Part shown: positions 1-9,739 of the stretch, one piece after another
Layout of the letters: each line of letters begins with the position of its first letter
Numbering within the stretch: the first letter of the stretch is position 1
Assembly: GCF_016775475.1 (NCBI RefSeq)
Contig: NZ_JAEUXJ010000001.1
Location: 496,001 to 560,000, forward strand
DNA length: 64,000 nt
From: Belnapia mucosa
GTDB taxonomy: Bacteria > Pseudomonadota > Alphaproteobacteria > Acetobacterales > Acetobacteraceae
Reading direction: 5' to 3'
Notes under the pieces: generated by a model
Seen by the model: only the letters and a program-made list of their open reading frames with translations
Database searches by the model: none
What the model was told of the DNA's origin: nothing
Made by a program: the position numbers and the translations under genes

Positions 1-2357
1 GTCTTGCCGGTGGCCGTATCGGCATCGCTGTCCTGGTCGTCGGCCGCCGCATCCTGGGCCGAGGCGACATAGCTCGTGGGCCTCACGAACTGCACGCCAT
101 ACTGGCCGGGGGCGAGGCCGCTGAACAGGTAGCCCCCATCGGCACCGGTGGTCACGGTCTTGCCCGAGATCGGGTTGCCGGCGCTGTCCAGCAGCGTCAC
201 CGTCACACCGGCCAGGGGCTGGTCGCCCGCATCCTGCACGCCATTGGCGTTCATATCGGCGAAGACGCGATTGCCAATGCTGATCGGGCGGTAGAGCCCG
301 ACATCATGGGTCAGGTCGCTGTCGCCCGAGCTGATGCTGAAAGCGGGGGCAATGCCGGTCGCCGGGTTCGCGTCGCTGTCGGTCGCCGCCGTGCCCTTGT
401 CGTTCGGGGTGAAGACCCAGCCGGAGGGCTTGGTGAACTCCTCATGGTAGGTCCCGGGCCGCAGGCCGGTGAAGCTGTAGGCGCCGTTCGCATCGGTGGT
501 GGTGGTGTAGCTTTCGCCGGTCAGGTCGTTGACGAGCTTGACGCCAAGATTGGCGACGCCGCCCTCGCCGGAATCCAGGATGCCGTTGCCGTTCTTGTCC
601 TCAAACGCCAGATCTCCGATGGTCGCAGGCAGATAGAGGCCGGCATCCGCAGTCGTCGTGGTGGTCCCTGCCGCGAGGGCATAGGTGCCCGTCAGGCCTG
701 TCGTCGGATCGGCATCGCTATCCCTGGCGTCGTCACCGCCCTGATCCGCCAGAGTGATCTGATAGCCACCGGAGGTGACAAACTTCACCTGGTAGTTGCC
801 GGGGACCAGACCTGTGAAGGAATAGGCACCACCATTGCCGGTGACGGTCGAGCTGGTGAAGACCCCGCTTTTGTAAAGCTGCACCGTGATGCCGTCGACG
901 CCCTGCTCACCGGTGTCCTGCACGCCATTGCCATTGGCATCGAGGAAGACCTTGTCGCCGATGGCGGCCGGCTTCCAGAAACCGGCATCCCCGGTCGTGT
1001 CATTCGCGCCCGAGGCATAGGTCTTCGCGACCGTCGTGCCATTCTGGTTGATATCGCTGTCGAGATCGTCGGCGCCGGCGTCCTGGCTGGTGGTGGTGTA
1101 GCCGGCCGGGGTGGCGAAACGCACCGCGTAGTCACCGGGCGCGAGGTTGCCGAAGCTGTAGAGGCCATTGGCGTTGGTGGTGGTGCTGGTCAGCGCCTGG
1201 TCGCTGCCGTTCAGCAGGGTAACCGTGACGCCGCCGATCCCGGCCTCGCCGGCATCCTGCATGCCATTGCCATTGAGGTCGTAGAAGACCTTATCGCCGA
1301 TGGTGATCGGCGCATAGAAGCCGGCATCGTGGCTGGTATCATTGTCGCCCGAGGCGAGGGTGATCTTGCTGCCCGTGCCACTCGCCGTCCCGGTGCCGTT
1401 CGGATCGCTATCGGCCGCCGCGCCGCCAAGGCCGGTCCTGGTCAGCACATAACCGTTCGGCGCGGTGAAGGTCTCGTAATAGTCGCCCGGCTTGAGGCCG
1501 GCGAAGCTATAGGCGCCATTGGCATCGGTCACCGCCGTCTGCAGCGCGGTGCTGGAGCCCCAGGCAAAGAGCTTCACCGTGACGCCGGCCAGCCCCTGCT
1601 CGCCGCTGTCCTGAGTGCCGTTGCCATTGGCATCGACCCAAGCAAAATTGCCGAGCTTGGCCGGGATGTAGAAACCGGCATCACGCGTGTTGTCCACCGC
1701 CCCGGAGTTATAGAGCAGCGAGGTCGTCTTGCCGGTGGTCGGATCGGCATCGCTGTCCTTGGCGTCGTCGCCGCCGGCATCCTTGCCGGTCAGGACATGG
1801 CCGCCTGCCGGCGCAACAAACTGCACGCCATAGCTGCCTGGTATCAGGTCGGTGAAGCTGTAGTTCCCGTTGCCGTCGGTGGTGGTCGTCTTGCCGCTGA
1901 TGGCGTTGCCCGAGGCATCCAGCAGGTTGACGGTGACGTTGGCGAGGCCCGCCTCGGTGGCGTCCTGCACGCCATTGCCATTCGCATCGACGAAGGCGCG
2001 GTCGCCGATCGTGACCTTGCGGTAGAAGCCCGCGTCATGCGTCAGGTCCGACTGGCTGTCGGTGATGGTGATCGTCGGGCCGTTGCCGGCGGAATCCGGG
2101 TCGCTGTCCGTCGCGGGCGCGCCTTTTCCCTGCGGCGAGGCGAACCAGGTTGCACCGCCGGGCGCGGTGAAGACCTCGCGGTAGGCGCCGGGGACGAGGT
2201 TGGTGAAGAGATAAGTGCCGTTGCCGCCGGTCGTCTGGGTGCCGATGAGCTGATTCGTCGCAACGCTGTAGAGATCAACCTTCACGCCGGCGAGGCCTAT
2301 CTCCCCGCTATCCTGCACGCCATTGGCGTTCAGGTCCCCGAAGGCGAGATTGCCGAT
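1..2357 (-). repeat. Seven tandem SdrD B-type repeats in the giant protein
   Basis: The conserved Ile/Leu that opens each unit is encoded at 2357, 2009, 1655, 1301, 962, 620 and 278 (minus strand). The spacings are 348, 354, 354, 339, 342 and 342 bp, i.e. 113-118 residues per unit. Each unit has an acidic Gly/Asn loop (for example DANGNGVQD), a GxYxFxxLxPGxY strand, and ends in DAGFY or DAGLY. The seventh unit continues past position 1, so the true number is unknown. DNA identity between units is moderate, so these are diverged protein repeats and not a recent amplification. Confidence 0.85.
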
Positions 2358-5300
2358 CTGGCCCGCAACCACGGTGGAGCTGACGGCCGCGGTCTGCACC
2401 GTCATCGCCGTGTTCGGGTTGACCCCATAGGGGTTGCTGCCGTCGAGCGGCGCCAGGGTCGCGGTGTTGGTCAGGACCGTGGCTGCGGCCGTCCCGGCCG
2501 CGACCTTCGCCACCACCTGCACCTGCACGCTGCCGGTCGCGGCATTGTTGTCGCCCGGATTGACGATGTCGCCGAAATCGAAGGTGAGGACATTGCCGCT
2601 CACGCTGCCGGCTGCGCCGACCGCTAGCTGGGAGCCGGTGATGCCATTGATCGCCATCACCTGCGAGGAGAGATAGGTGAGGCCGGTCGGCAGCGTGTCC
2701 TTCAGGATCAGGTGCTGGCTGCCCTCGCCGAGCGTCGCGGTGAGAAGGTAGGTCACCGTCTCGCCGACCGCGAGGTTGCTGCCGGTGGTATAGGCATTAT
2801 CCGTCGCGATGATCGACTTCGTCACCGTGTCGGCGATGACGACATTGACCGGCAGGCTGGCATTGGCATTCAGCTGCCGGCCGCCGGTCGCGTCCTGGGC
2901 CGGCGTTGCGGTCTGGTAGTCGAGATAGGCGGTATTCGGGACGACCTGGCTGTTGACCACGCTGTCGAGCAGCTTCGCCTGATACGTCAGGATGACGGCA
3001 CTGCCGAGGGCGAGATGGTCGAGGTGGAAGGTCAGCTTGCCGTCGTCGTTGACGCTCGCCGTGCCGGTGTTTTTGGTAAGGCTACCGGCGACATATTGCA
3101 GTCCAGGCTGAATGGCATCGGTCAGGTCGAGATCATAGGCGGCCGCCGTGCTCTTCGTCGCGGTGGTCGTGTCATGCGCGATCGTGACGGTATAGGTGAA
3201 GATGTCGCCGGCATCGCCCGTGGTGGCGGAGGCGGTCTTGGTGACAAGGAGCTTCGGCTGGACGAAATCCAGCTTCACCTGGGTGGCGTTGACGGTGGCT
3301 GGGGATGTGCCGGAGCCGGTGCTGTTGGGATAGTCGTATTGCACCTTGGCGTCGTTCGTCAGCACATCGCCCGACTGGTTGGCGGCGATGTCCGAGGCCT
3401 TGGCCTGCAACTCCAGCACGATCTGGTCGGCCGGGGTGCCGGCCTGGTTGTCTGACTTGTTGTAGATATTACCAGGAGACCAGCTTCCGGAAGACCATTT
3501 GCCGAAGGACCAGGTGACGATATCGGTCGAGGCAGGATCGACATTTGTGCCAGTGCCGTTCGTCGGCGTAATCTTGACATCGGCCTCGGTCAGCGCGCTG
3601 CTGAAGGCGCTATCGGTGTAGAGATTGCCGCCGATGCTGACGACCCTCGCCGAGTTGGGGATATAGAGAAGCTGACCGCCGGTGGTGCCGGTGGCGATGG
3701 AATCGGCGAGCTGGTCGATGATGCGGTAGTTCACGCTCTCGCCTTCCGGCAGGGTGAGCGTGATGCGGAAGGTGACGACCTCGTTCACCTTCACGTCCTG
3801 GTAGGACTTATTGCCCTCGCTGGCGGCCGTATCGTCATAGCCGGTGGCGAAGACGGTCTTGGAGATCGTCGAGTTGGTGATCAGCACGCCCTTAGTGCTG
3901 CTGAGGGGGGTGTAGGTCTTTTCCTCCGGATCGTCGCTGCCGGGGAGAGAGGAGCCGGTGACAGTGGCCGTGTTGTTGATCGTCTGGCCGCTGATCGCGG
4001 TGTCGATCACCTTGGCCTGCGCCTTGATGACAATCGACTGGTCCACATCCAGCTTCGCCGCCGAAACGAGGAGGCTGGCATCGCCCGGGGCGCTGGTGAC
4101 GGTCGCAGTGCCGCTGGTCACGACCGCCGTGCCGGGGATGTATTGAAGGGTCGGGCCGACCTTGCTCAGATCGTCGGTGATCCGCAGGTCATAGGCCGCC
4201 GCATCGAAGCCCGAGGCCGAATGCGGGTTGGTGATGGTGATGGTATAGGTCACCGTATCGCCGGCATCGACGCTGCCGGCGCTGACCGTCTTGCTGATGG
4301 CGAGATGCGGCGCCACCACCTCGACCGAGGCGGTGGCGCTTTGCGACAGGCGGCCGCCCGGATTGTTCGGGTCGGCCTCGCTCAGCGTCGCGGTGTTCAC
4401 CGCCACGTCGCCGGCAGCGTTCAGGCTGCTCTTCGTTAGCTGGCCGACCACCTGCACGGTGATGGTGTCATTGGCGTCGTTCCGATTGTCGACGATATTG
4501 GTGACGGTGCCGAAGTCGAAGCTGAGCTTGTCCTTCACCCCGTCTTTGTTCGCATCACCGAGCGTCGCAATCTGTCCGATTTTGAAACCGTCATCGGTGC
4601 TGGCGAGATTGTTGCCGATCGCGGTGACGGTGCCGGAGATCGCCTTGATCTGCTCCGTCGTGTTTGGCAGCAGATCATCCAGCCGCACCTGGCTCATCAC
4701 GCCTTCCGGCATGCGCAGCGTGATGGTGTAGGTGACCGTCTCGCCGATGGCGAGGTCGGCGATGCCTGCATTGCCCTTGGCCGCGGTGGTGTCGGTGAGG
4801 CCGGTGCTGGTGACGACCTTGGTGATCGTCGGCAGCACCGTCACCTTGGCGGTGTCGGTCAGCGGCAGGGTATCGTAGGGGGTGCGGTCGATGCCGCCTT
4901 CCTCGGCGGCGTAATGGGTGACGGCGGCGGTGTTGGTCAGCCCTTGCTGCGGCGTCGCCAGACTGTTCGCCAGCACGAGGTCATAAGTGATGACCGCGAT
5001 GTTCTTGCCGCTGGTCGGATCAAAGGCCCCGATGCCGCCCTGGTTAGTGCCGTCGGTGATCTCGAGGCCGGCGCCGAACAGGTCGCCGGTCGCGGCGAGC
5101 ATGGCGCCGGTGCCGTTGGTGGCCTGCAGGTTCAGCCCGCCAGGCGGGATCACGAAGCCGGGCGGCAGCGTGTCATGCACCAGCGTGTCAAAGGTGCCCT
5201 TCCAGCCCTGGCCCTTGTTCTCGACGATGATGGCGAACGAAATCCGGTCGCCCGCATCGGCATAGCTGAGATTGGCATCGACCGGCTTGCTCGCCAGGTT

Positions 5301-7613
5301 GGTGCTGTTAATCGTTCCGCTGAAGCGCACGCCGCTGCTGCCCGGCGCGGTGAAGCTGACCGGGCCGAGGCTGGCATCGTTGGTGGTCGCGTTGAGGAAG
5401 GTCCCGGCTGGGTTGTCGACGCCGATGATCCCCTTCGTCACCTTCAGCGCCGGCTCGCCCAGGACGAACTGGATGATCGCATTGTCCTCGGCGCCGCCGA
5501 GTTGCGAATTGGCCTCGGATGAGGTGACCTGGTTGGTCAGCAGCAGCCCGTCGCCGAAGGCCTGGTCGTTGACGCGCAGCGTCACCAGCAGGTCGAGATG
5601 GGTGGCGGGATAGCTGCCGTTCGTCGTCGCGCCGAAGTCGAGCGTGAGGGAATTGCCGGACGCATCGGCGGTGATGGTCGGGGTGACACCGATGACCTGG
5701 GTGTGGAAGGTGTCGGTCGGCCCGTAGACGACGCTGCCCGCGGTCATCAGCGCGTTCGGATCGAAGGTGCCGAGGAAGCTGTAGCCGCTCGGTGTGCCGT
5801 CCGCATCCGGATCCATCGCCTTCAGGACCGGCAGCGGCAGGTAGTCCTTCAGCTTGACCACATGCGAGGAGGTCAGCGGGATGTCGAGGCCGAGGCGGAA
5901 GGTGATGAGGTCGCCGGCCTGCACCTTGGACGGGGTGGCGAAGCCGGTCGTGCCCTTCGTCGTGTCGCCGTTGATGGCGAAGATCGACTTCGAGACATGG
6001 TTGATCGGCAGCGTCACGCTGGCATGGCTGTCATCCTCGGCGGTGTTGCCCGTGAGGTAGACATTGCCGTCATAGAGCACGTCGTTGCGGACGGTGTCGC
6101 CCTGGTCGACCATCGGGTCGCCTGGCACCGCCCCGGTCCAGGTCGTGTCCAGGGTGCTATGAAACACCACCTGGATGGTCGCCTGGTTGTAGGTGGCGGC
6201 ATGCGGCACCGCGCCGAGCCCGCCGCCATTGCCATCCAGCACCCGGTCCAGCCCGGCATTGGCCAAGGTCTGGGAAATGTCGAACTGGAGCGCGGTGGTG
6301 CCATCGGCCGACTTGGCGCCGAGCGTATAGAGCACCGAGCCCTGATAGATGATCTGCCCGCCCTCGCGGATCACCACCGTCGGGGCGAAGCTGGCATCGA
6401 AGCTCTGGCCGTCGCGCAGGCTGTCCTTGACCACCAGCCCGCCCAGCTCGAAGTAGTTCGAGACCTGGCCGTTCAGCGTATAGGCCAGCACGCCATGCGG
6501 CTGCCAGTCCGGCACGCCATTGTGGTCGGCATCGCCGCCGATGAAAGCGACGCTCTTCTGGATGGCGATGGACTTGGCGGTGACGATGTCCTCGGCGCCC
6601 GAGGGGTTCAGGTCGATACGGGTCGGGTTGGCGTCGCGGGTGTCGATCGGCGCCCAGTCGGCCTGGAGCCGGGCATCGTCCAGCATCGGCCGGAAGCTGC
6701 CGGTCGAGGGGTCGAGCACCGGCGTGCCGTCATGCAGGAATTCGGTGACGTACCAGTCGATCACCATGGTCGGCACCTGGCTGCCGCCGGTGAGGGTGCC
6801 GGGGAAGATGCCGGTCAGGCTGGTGGTGCCATCCGCGTTCTGCACGATGGTCACCGGCGTCGCAATGGTGACGCCGTTGATCTCGAGATGCGCGCCCGTG
6901 ACGACGACGCCGTCCGGCGTGGTGTCGCTGAGGGTGAAATTCGTGAAGCTCTGGCCGCTGGCGAGGTCGCCCTTCACCACCCATTCGCGCGGGTAGGAGG
7001 GGCCCGTCGCCGTCTCCTGCTCCGGCCCGACATAGATGACCTTCAGCTTCGCCACGACCGGGTCGATGGACAGGCTGGCGGCGGGGCCGGTGATGACGGG
7101 GTCGGTGGTCGGGTTGTTGAAGGGGTCGGCGCCATAGGCAAAGCCGCCCTTCGCCGTCACCGCCAGGACTTGGCCGAGATCGGCGAGGTTCGAGACGTTC
7201 AGCGTCAGCGCGATATCGGCCGGCGTCTGGCTGGTGGTGAAGCTGCCGAAGGGCAGGCTGAGCACCAGCAGCGTCGTGCCCGGCGTGCCGGTCAGGACCA
7301 CGGGGTTGCCGCTGGCGTCCTTGGCGAAGGGATGGATGGCACGGCCGGTCGCATCGAACTCGACCTGCTGCGCCGTCAGGCTCATGCCGAGATAGGTGGC
7401 CGAGACGAAGCTGACGCCGTCGTTGATGGGGGTATTGCCGAAGCCGGTCCCGTCCATGCCATTGGTCGGCAGGATCAGGTCGATATAGGGGGTGTAGCCG
7501 GTCTCCGCGCCCGATGCCGCATTGTCGAAGCGCAGGGTCAGCACCTGGTTGGCGCCGATGAAGGCCTGCTGGGTGGACCCGTTCAGGAAGGAGACGACCG
7601 GCTGCGGTGCCAT
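1..7613 (-). CDS. Giant DUF11/SdrD B-repeat surface or secreted protein (C-terminus outside window)
   Basis: The minus-strand frame starts at ATG 7613-7611 and stays open to the left edge, giving at least 2537 residues. The N-terminus (MAPQPVVSFLNGSTQQAF) has no Sec signal peptide. Residues about 1-1750 are repeated beta-rich units of DUF11 / isopeptide-forming adhesin type, recognisable by phrases such as ADTVTKSI, VGETVTYTITLRMPEG and LSFDFGTV. From about residue 1752 at least seven SdrD B-type repeats follow, each opening IG(D/N)xxFxDxNxNGxxDxGE, an EF-hand-like calcium loop. Such proteins are adhesins or matrix proteins; those lacking an N-terminal signal in alphaproteobacteria are often type I secretion substrates with a C-terminal signal, which here would lie outside the window. 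A weak SD (CAGGG) precedes the ATG. Product class is secure; function and export route are inferred. Confidence 0.85.
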   Translation of the reverse strand, partial: MAPQPVVSFLNGSTQQAFIGANQVLTLRFDNAASGAETGYTPYIDLILPTNGMDGTGFGNTPINDGVSFVSATYLGMSLTAQQVEFDATGRAIHPFAKDASGNPVVLTGTPGTTLLVLSLPFGSFTTSQTPADIALTLNVSNLADLGQVLAVTAKGGFAYGADPFNNPTTDPVITGPAASLSIDPVVAKLKVIYVGPEQETATGPSYPREWVVKGDLASGQSFTNFTLSDTTPDGVVVTGAHLEINGVTIATPVTIVQNADGTTSLTGIFPGTLTGGSQVPTMVIDWYVTEFLHDGTPVLDPSTGSFRPMLDDARLQADWAPIDTRDANPTRIDLNPSGAEDIVTAKSIAIQKSVAFIGGDADHNGVPDWQPHGVLAYTLNGQVSNYFELGGLVVKDSLRDGQSFDASFAPTVVIREGGQIIYQGSVLYTLGAKSADGTTALQFDISQTLANAGLDRVLDGNGGGLGAVPHAATYNQATIQVVFHSTLDTTWTGAVPGDPMVDQGDTVRNDVLYDGNVYLTGNTAEDDSHASVTLPINHVSKSIFAINGDTTKGTTGFATPSKVQAGDLITFRLGLDIPLTSSHVVKLKDYLPLPVLKAMDPDADGTPSGYSFLGTFDPNALMTAGSVVYGPTDTFHTQVIGVTPTITADASGNSLTLDFGATTNGSYPATHLDLLVTLRVNDQAFGDGLLLTNQVTSSEANSQLGGAEDNAIIQFVLGEPALKVTKGIIGVDNPAGTFLNATTNDASLGPVSFTAPGSSGVRFSGTINSTNLASKPVDANLSYADAGDRISFAIIVENKGQGWKGTFDTLVHDTLPPGFVIPPGGLNLQATNGTGAMLAATGDLFGAGLEITDGTNQGGIGAFDPTSGKNIAVITYDLVLANSLATPQQGLTNTAAVTHYAAEEGGIDRTPYDTLPLTDTAKVTVLPTITKVVTSTGLTDTTAAKGNAGIADLAIGETVTYTITLRMPEGVMSQVRLDDLLPNTTEQIKAISGTVTAIGNNLASTDDGFKIGQIATLGDANKDGVKDKLSFDFGTVTNIVDNRNDANDTITVQVVGQLTKSSLNAAGDVAVNTATLSEADPNNPGGRLSQSATASVEVVAPHLAISKTVSAGSVDAGDTVTYTITITNPHSASGFDAAAYDLRITDDLSKVGPTLQYIPGTAVVTSGTATVTSAPGDASLLVSAAKLDVDQSIVIKAQAKVIDTAISGQTINNTATVTGSSLPGSDDPEEKTYTPLSSTKGVLITNSTISKTVFATGYDDTAASEGNKSYQDVKVNEVVTFRITLTLPEGESVNYRIIDQLADSIATGTTGGQLLYIPNSARVVSIGGNLYTDSAFSSALTEADVKITPTNGTGTNVDPASTDIVTWSFGKWSSGSWSPGNIYNKSDNQAGTPADQIVLELQAKASDIAANQSGDVLTNDAKVQYDYPNSTGSGTSPATVNATQVKLDFVQPKLLVTKTASATTGDAGDIFTYTVTIAHDTTTATKSTAAAYDLDLTDAIQPGLQYVAGSLTKNTGTASVNDDGKLTFHLDHLALGSAVILTYQAKLLDSVVNSQVVPNTAYLDYQTATPAQDATGGRQLNANASLPVNVVIADTVTKSIIATDNAYTTGSNLAVGETVTYLLTATLGEGSQHLILKDTLPTGLTYLSSQVMAINGITGSQLAVGAAGSVSGNVLTFDFGDIVNPGDNNAATGSVQVQVVAKVAAGTAAATVLTNTATLAPLDGSNPYGVNPNTAMTVQTAAVSSTVVAGQIGNLAFGDLNANGVQDSGEIGLAGVKVDLYSVATNQLIGTQTTGGNGTYLFTNLVPGAYREVFTAPGGATWFASPQGKGAPATDSDPDSAGNGPTITITDSQSDLTHDAGFYRKVTIGDRAFVDANGNGVQDATEAGLANVTVNLLDASGNAISGKTTTTDGNGNYSFTDLIPGSYGVQFVAPAGGHVLTGKDAGGDDAKDSDADPTTGKTTSLLYNSGAVDNTRDAGFYIPAKLGNFAWVDANGNGTQDSGEQGLAGVTVKLFAWGSSTALQTAVTDANGAYSFAGLKPGDYYETFTAPNGYVLTRTGLGGAAADSDPNGTGTASGTGSKITLASGDNDTSHDAGFYAPITIGDKVFYDLNGNGMQDAGEAGIGGVTVTLLNGSDQALTSTTTNANGLYSFGNLAPGDYAVRFATPAGYTTTSQDAGADDLDSDINQNGTTVAKTYASGANDTTGDAGFWKPAAIGDKVFLDANGNGVQDTGEQGVDGITVQLYKSGVFTSSTVTGNGGAYSFTGLVPGNYQVKFVTSGGYQITLADQGGDDARDSDADPTTGLTGTYALAAGTTTTTADAGLYLPATIGDLAFEDKNGNGILDSGEGGVANLGVKLVNDLTGESYTTTTDANGAYSFTGLRPGTYHEEFTKPSGWVFTPNDKGTAATDSDANPATGIAPAFSISSGDSDLTHDVGLYRPISIGNRVFADMNANGVQDAGDQPLAGVTVTLLDSAGNPISGKTVTTGADGGYLFSGLAPGQYGVQFVRPTSYVASAQDAAADDQDSDADTATGK

Positions 7614-7990
7614 TAGCAAGACCCTGTGTGAGCGGTGCGTGAATCTGACCGCCTATTATTCAACTTATGGGCCAAGCCCTCACATGGCCGAACGAATTTT
7701 TTGTCTTTTTTTAGAATTCCCTCGCCCTTGCGCTTTCCGGCAGCAGGATGACCAGTTTCTTACCAATTAGTCGCCGCAGCCCCGGGTCGGACCGGAGTTG
7801 CGCCATTTCGGCGGTGCGCCCTTGCAAGCAGGCATTGCATCGCGGCCGGTCCGCCGGCGCCGCCGCAGGTTGCGCATCGCTGGTCGTTGCAAAATGCGAA
7901 GCAGCTTGCAACCAGCCAGGCTCGCAACCTGCGACGGCTTGACGCCGCGCCCGGCGCCGAATCCTATCCCCGGCAGAGGAGAAGACGCCC
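7614..7990. other. 377-bp divergent intergenic region
   Basis: This is the only stretch of more than 300 bp without a gene. It separates the start of the giant adhesin (minus) from the ThDP-enzyme operon (plus), so it should hold both promoters. A T-rich tract at about 7694-7720 is strikingly AT-rich for this genome and, read on the minus strand, would be an A-tract upstream of the adhesin. Three TTGCAA palindromes lie at 7822, 7887 and 7906. No convincing ORF, RNA gene or clear -35/-10 pair was found. Confidence 0.6.
7886..7912. promoter_or_regulatory. Candidate operator: GTTGCAA-N13-TTGCAAC inverted repeat
   Basis: Perfect 7-bp arms GTTGCAA (7886-7892) and TTGCAAC (7906-7912) are centred 20 bp apart, about two helical turns. 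A further CTTGCAAG palindrome lies at 7821-7828. The site is 79 bp upstream of the ThDP-enzyme ATG, a sensible place for a dimeric repressor or activator. No regulator gene adjoins the operon, so the cognate protein is unknown. Confidence 0.35.
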
Positions 7991-9739
7991 ATGCCGGACC
8001 AAGCCAGCCCCGTGGCGAATGCCACCGTTGCCCTGCGCCTCGCGGAGGCCTTCGCAAGGCACGGCGTGACCCTGACCTTCGGCCAGAGCCTTCCCTCGGC
8101 CTTCCACCTGGCCTCGCCGCATGCCGGGATAGACCAGAAGGTTTACCGGCAAGAGAATGCCGGCGGCGCCATGGCCGATGGCTATGCCCGCGTGAGCCGG
8201 AAGGTTGGCGTCGTCACCGCCCAGAACGGGCCCGCCGCCACCCTCCTCGTTGCCCCGCTGGCCGAGGCGCTGAAGGCCAGCATCCCCGTCCTCGCCCTGG
8301 TGCAGGAGGTGACGCGGGATTCGACCGACCGCAACGCCTTCCAGGAGATGGACCATCTCGGCATGTTCGCGCCAGTGGCCAAATGGGTGCGACGGATCGA
8401 GCGCGCCGATCGCCTCGACGACTATGTGGACATGGCCTTCACCGCCGCTACCTCGGGCCGGCCCGGCCCCGCGGTGCTGCTGGTGCCGGCCGACCTGCTG
8501 ACCGATCCGGCGGCGCCGCTCTCCTCCCTGCTGCGGCCCCGTGCCCTCTCGCTCGGGCAGGTGCCGCTCGACCGAGTCGTCGCGGACCCCGCCGCCATCG
8601 CCGCCGCGGCGGAGGCGCTGGCCACGGCGCGGCACCCGCTGGTCGTCGCCGGTGGCGGCGTCCATCTCTCCGACGCCTCGGCCGAGCTCGCGGCGCTGCA
8701 GGAAGCGGCGCATCTGCCGGTCGGCACCACCGTCATGGGCAAGGGCTCGGCGGATGAGACTCATCCGCTCACCCTCGGCGTCATCGGCTATGTCATGGGG
8801 CAGGGCAGCCGGACCCAGGCGCTGCGGCCGATGGTGGACCGCGCCGATGTCGTCCTGCTGGTCGGCAACCGCACCAACCAGAACGGCACGGATTCCTGGA
8901 AGCTCTTCGGGCCGGGCACGCGCTTCATCCATCTGGACATGGACCCGATGGAGGTCGGCCGGAATTACGAGGCGATGCGGCTGGTGGGCGACGCCAAGCT
9001 GACGCTTGCCGCACTGACGGAGGCGCTGAAGGCCTGCGACCTCTCGGCCCACAAGGCCGCCCGCGCCGGCATCGAAGCCGAGATCGTCGCGGGCCTGGCG
9101 GAGTGGCGTCGCACCATCGCCGGCGTCACCACCCGCGACGCCCCGCTGCCGCGGCCGGAGCGGCTGATGGCCGAGCTCGACGCGCTGCTGCGGCCGGAGG
9201 ACATCGTCGTCGCCGATGCCTCCTATTCCTCGATCTGGGTGGCGAATTACCTGACCGCGCGGCGGGCCGGGCAGCGCTTCCTGACGCCGCGCGGCATCGC
9301 CGGCCTCGGCTGGGGCCTGCCCATGGCGATCGGCGCGCAGATCGCGGCGGAGGAGGCGGGGCGCGGCGGCCGCGTCGTCTGCCTCTGCGGCGATGGCGGC
9401 TTCGCCCATAGCTGGGCAGAGTTGGAGACGCTGCGCCGCATGGCGCTGCCGGTCACGACCATCGTCCTCAACAACGGCATCCTCGGCTACCAGAAGCATG
9501 CCGAGGAGGTGAAATTCGGCGAGCACACCAAGGCGGTGAATTTCACCGCCGTCGACCATGCCGCCATCGCCCGCGCCTGCGGCGTCGAGGGCATTCGCAT
9601 CGAGGCGAGCGGGGAGATCAGGCCGGCGCTCGCCGCCGCCCTCGAGGCCGGGCATCCGGTGCTGCTCGACATGGTGACGGACCCCGACGCCAAGCCGCCC
9701 ATCTCCTTCTATGCCGGGCACTATCCGGAGCCCTTCTGA
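7991..9739 (+). CDS. Thiamine-diphosphate-dependent enzyme, acetolactate-synthase-like
   Basis: 582 residues, the usual size and order of a ThDP decarboxylase/carboligase: an N-terminal pyrimidine-binding domain with the catalytic glutamate in RQENAGGAMADGYAR (Glu55), a central domain, and a C-terminal diphosphate-binding domain with the metal motif GDG (467-469) and NN (494-495), spacing GDG-X24-NN. Family members act on 2-keto acids (acetolactate synthase, benzoylformate decarboxylase, sulfoacetaldehyde acetyltransferase and others). The substrate cannot be read from the sequence. The stop overlaps the next gene's start as TGATG, so the enzyme probably works in one pathway with the two dehydrogenases downstream. 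It is more likely catabolic than the biosynthetic IlvB, since no small subunit gene is present. Confidence 0.85.
   Translation: MPDQASPVANATVALRLAEAFARHGVTLTFGQSLPSAFHLASPHAGIDQKVYRQENAGGAMADGYARVSRKVGVVTAQNGPAATLLVAPLAEALKASIPVLALVQEVTRDSTDRNAFQEMDHLGMFAPVAKWVRRIERADRLDDYVDMAFTAATSGRPGPAVLLVPADLLTDPAAPLSSLLRPRALSLGQVPLDRVVADPAAIAAAAEALATARHPLVVAGGGVHLSDASAELAALQEAAHLPVGTTVMGKGSADETHPLTLGVIGYVMGQGSRTQALRPMVDRADVVLLVGNRTNQNGTDSWKLFGPGTRFIHLDMDPMEVGRNYEAMRLVGDAKLTLAALTEALKACDLSAHKAARAGIEAEIVAGLAEWRRTIAGVTTRDAPLPRPERLMAELDALLRPEDIVVADASYSSIWVANYLTARRAGQRFLTPRGIAGLGWGLPMAIGAQIAAEEAGRGGRVVCLCGDGGFAHSWAELETLRRMALPVTTIVLNNGILGYQKHAEEVKFGEHTKAVNFTAVDHAAIARACGVEGIRIEASGEIRPALAAALEAGHPVLLDMVTDPDAKPPISFYAGHYPEPF

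Noticed and set aside
1..2357. Possible CRISPR-like or satellite repeats
   Set aside because: The 339-354 bp period is in frame and encodes diverged protein repeats; no identical spacer-flanking direct repeats are present.
306..7616. Two long plus-strand open frames opposite the giant protein (306-2627 and 5598-7616)
   Set aside because: They are antisense frames in GC-rich repeats, with low-complexity Arg/Gly/Ala/Val content and no domain signature; the minus-strand product shows clear repeats.
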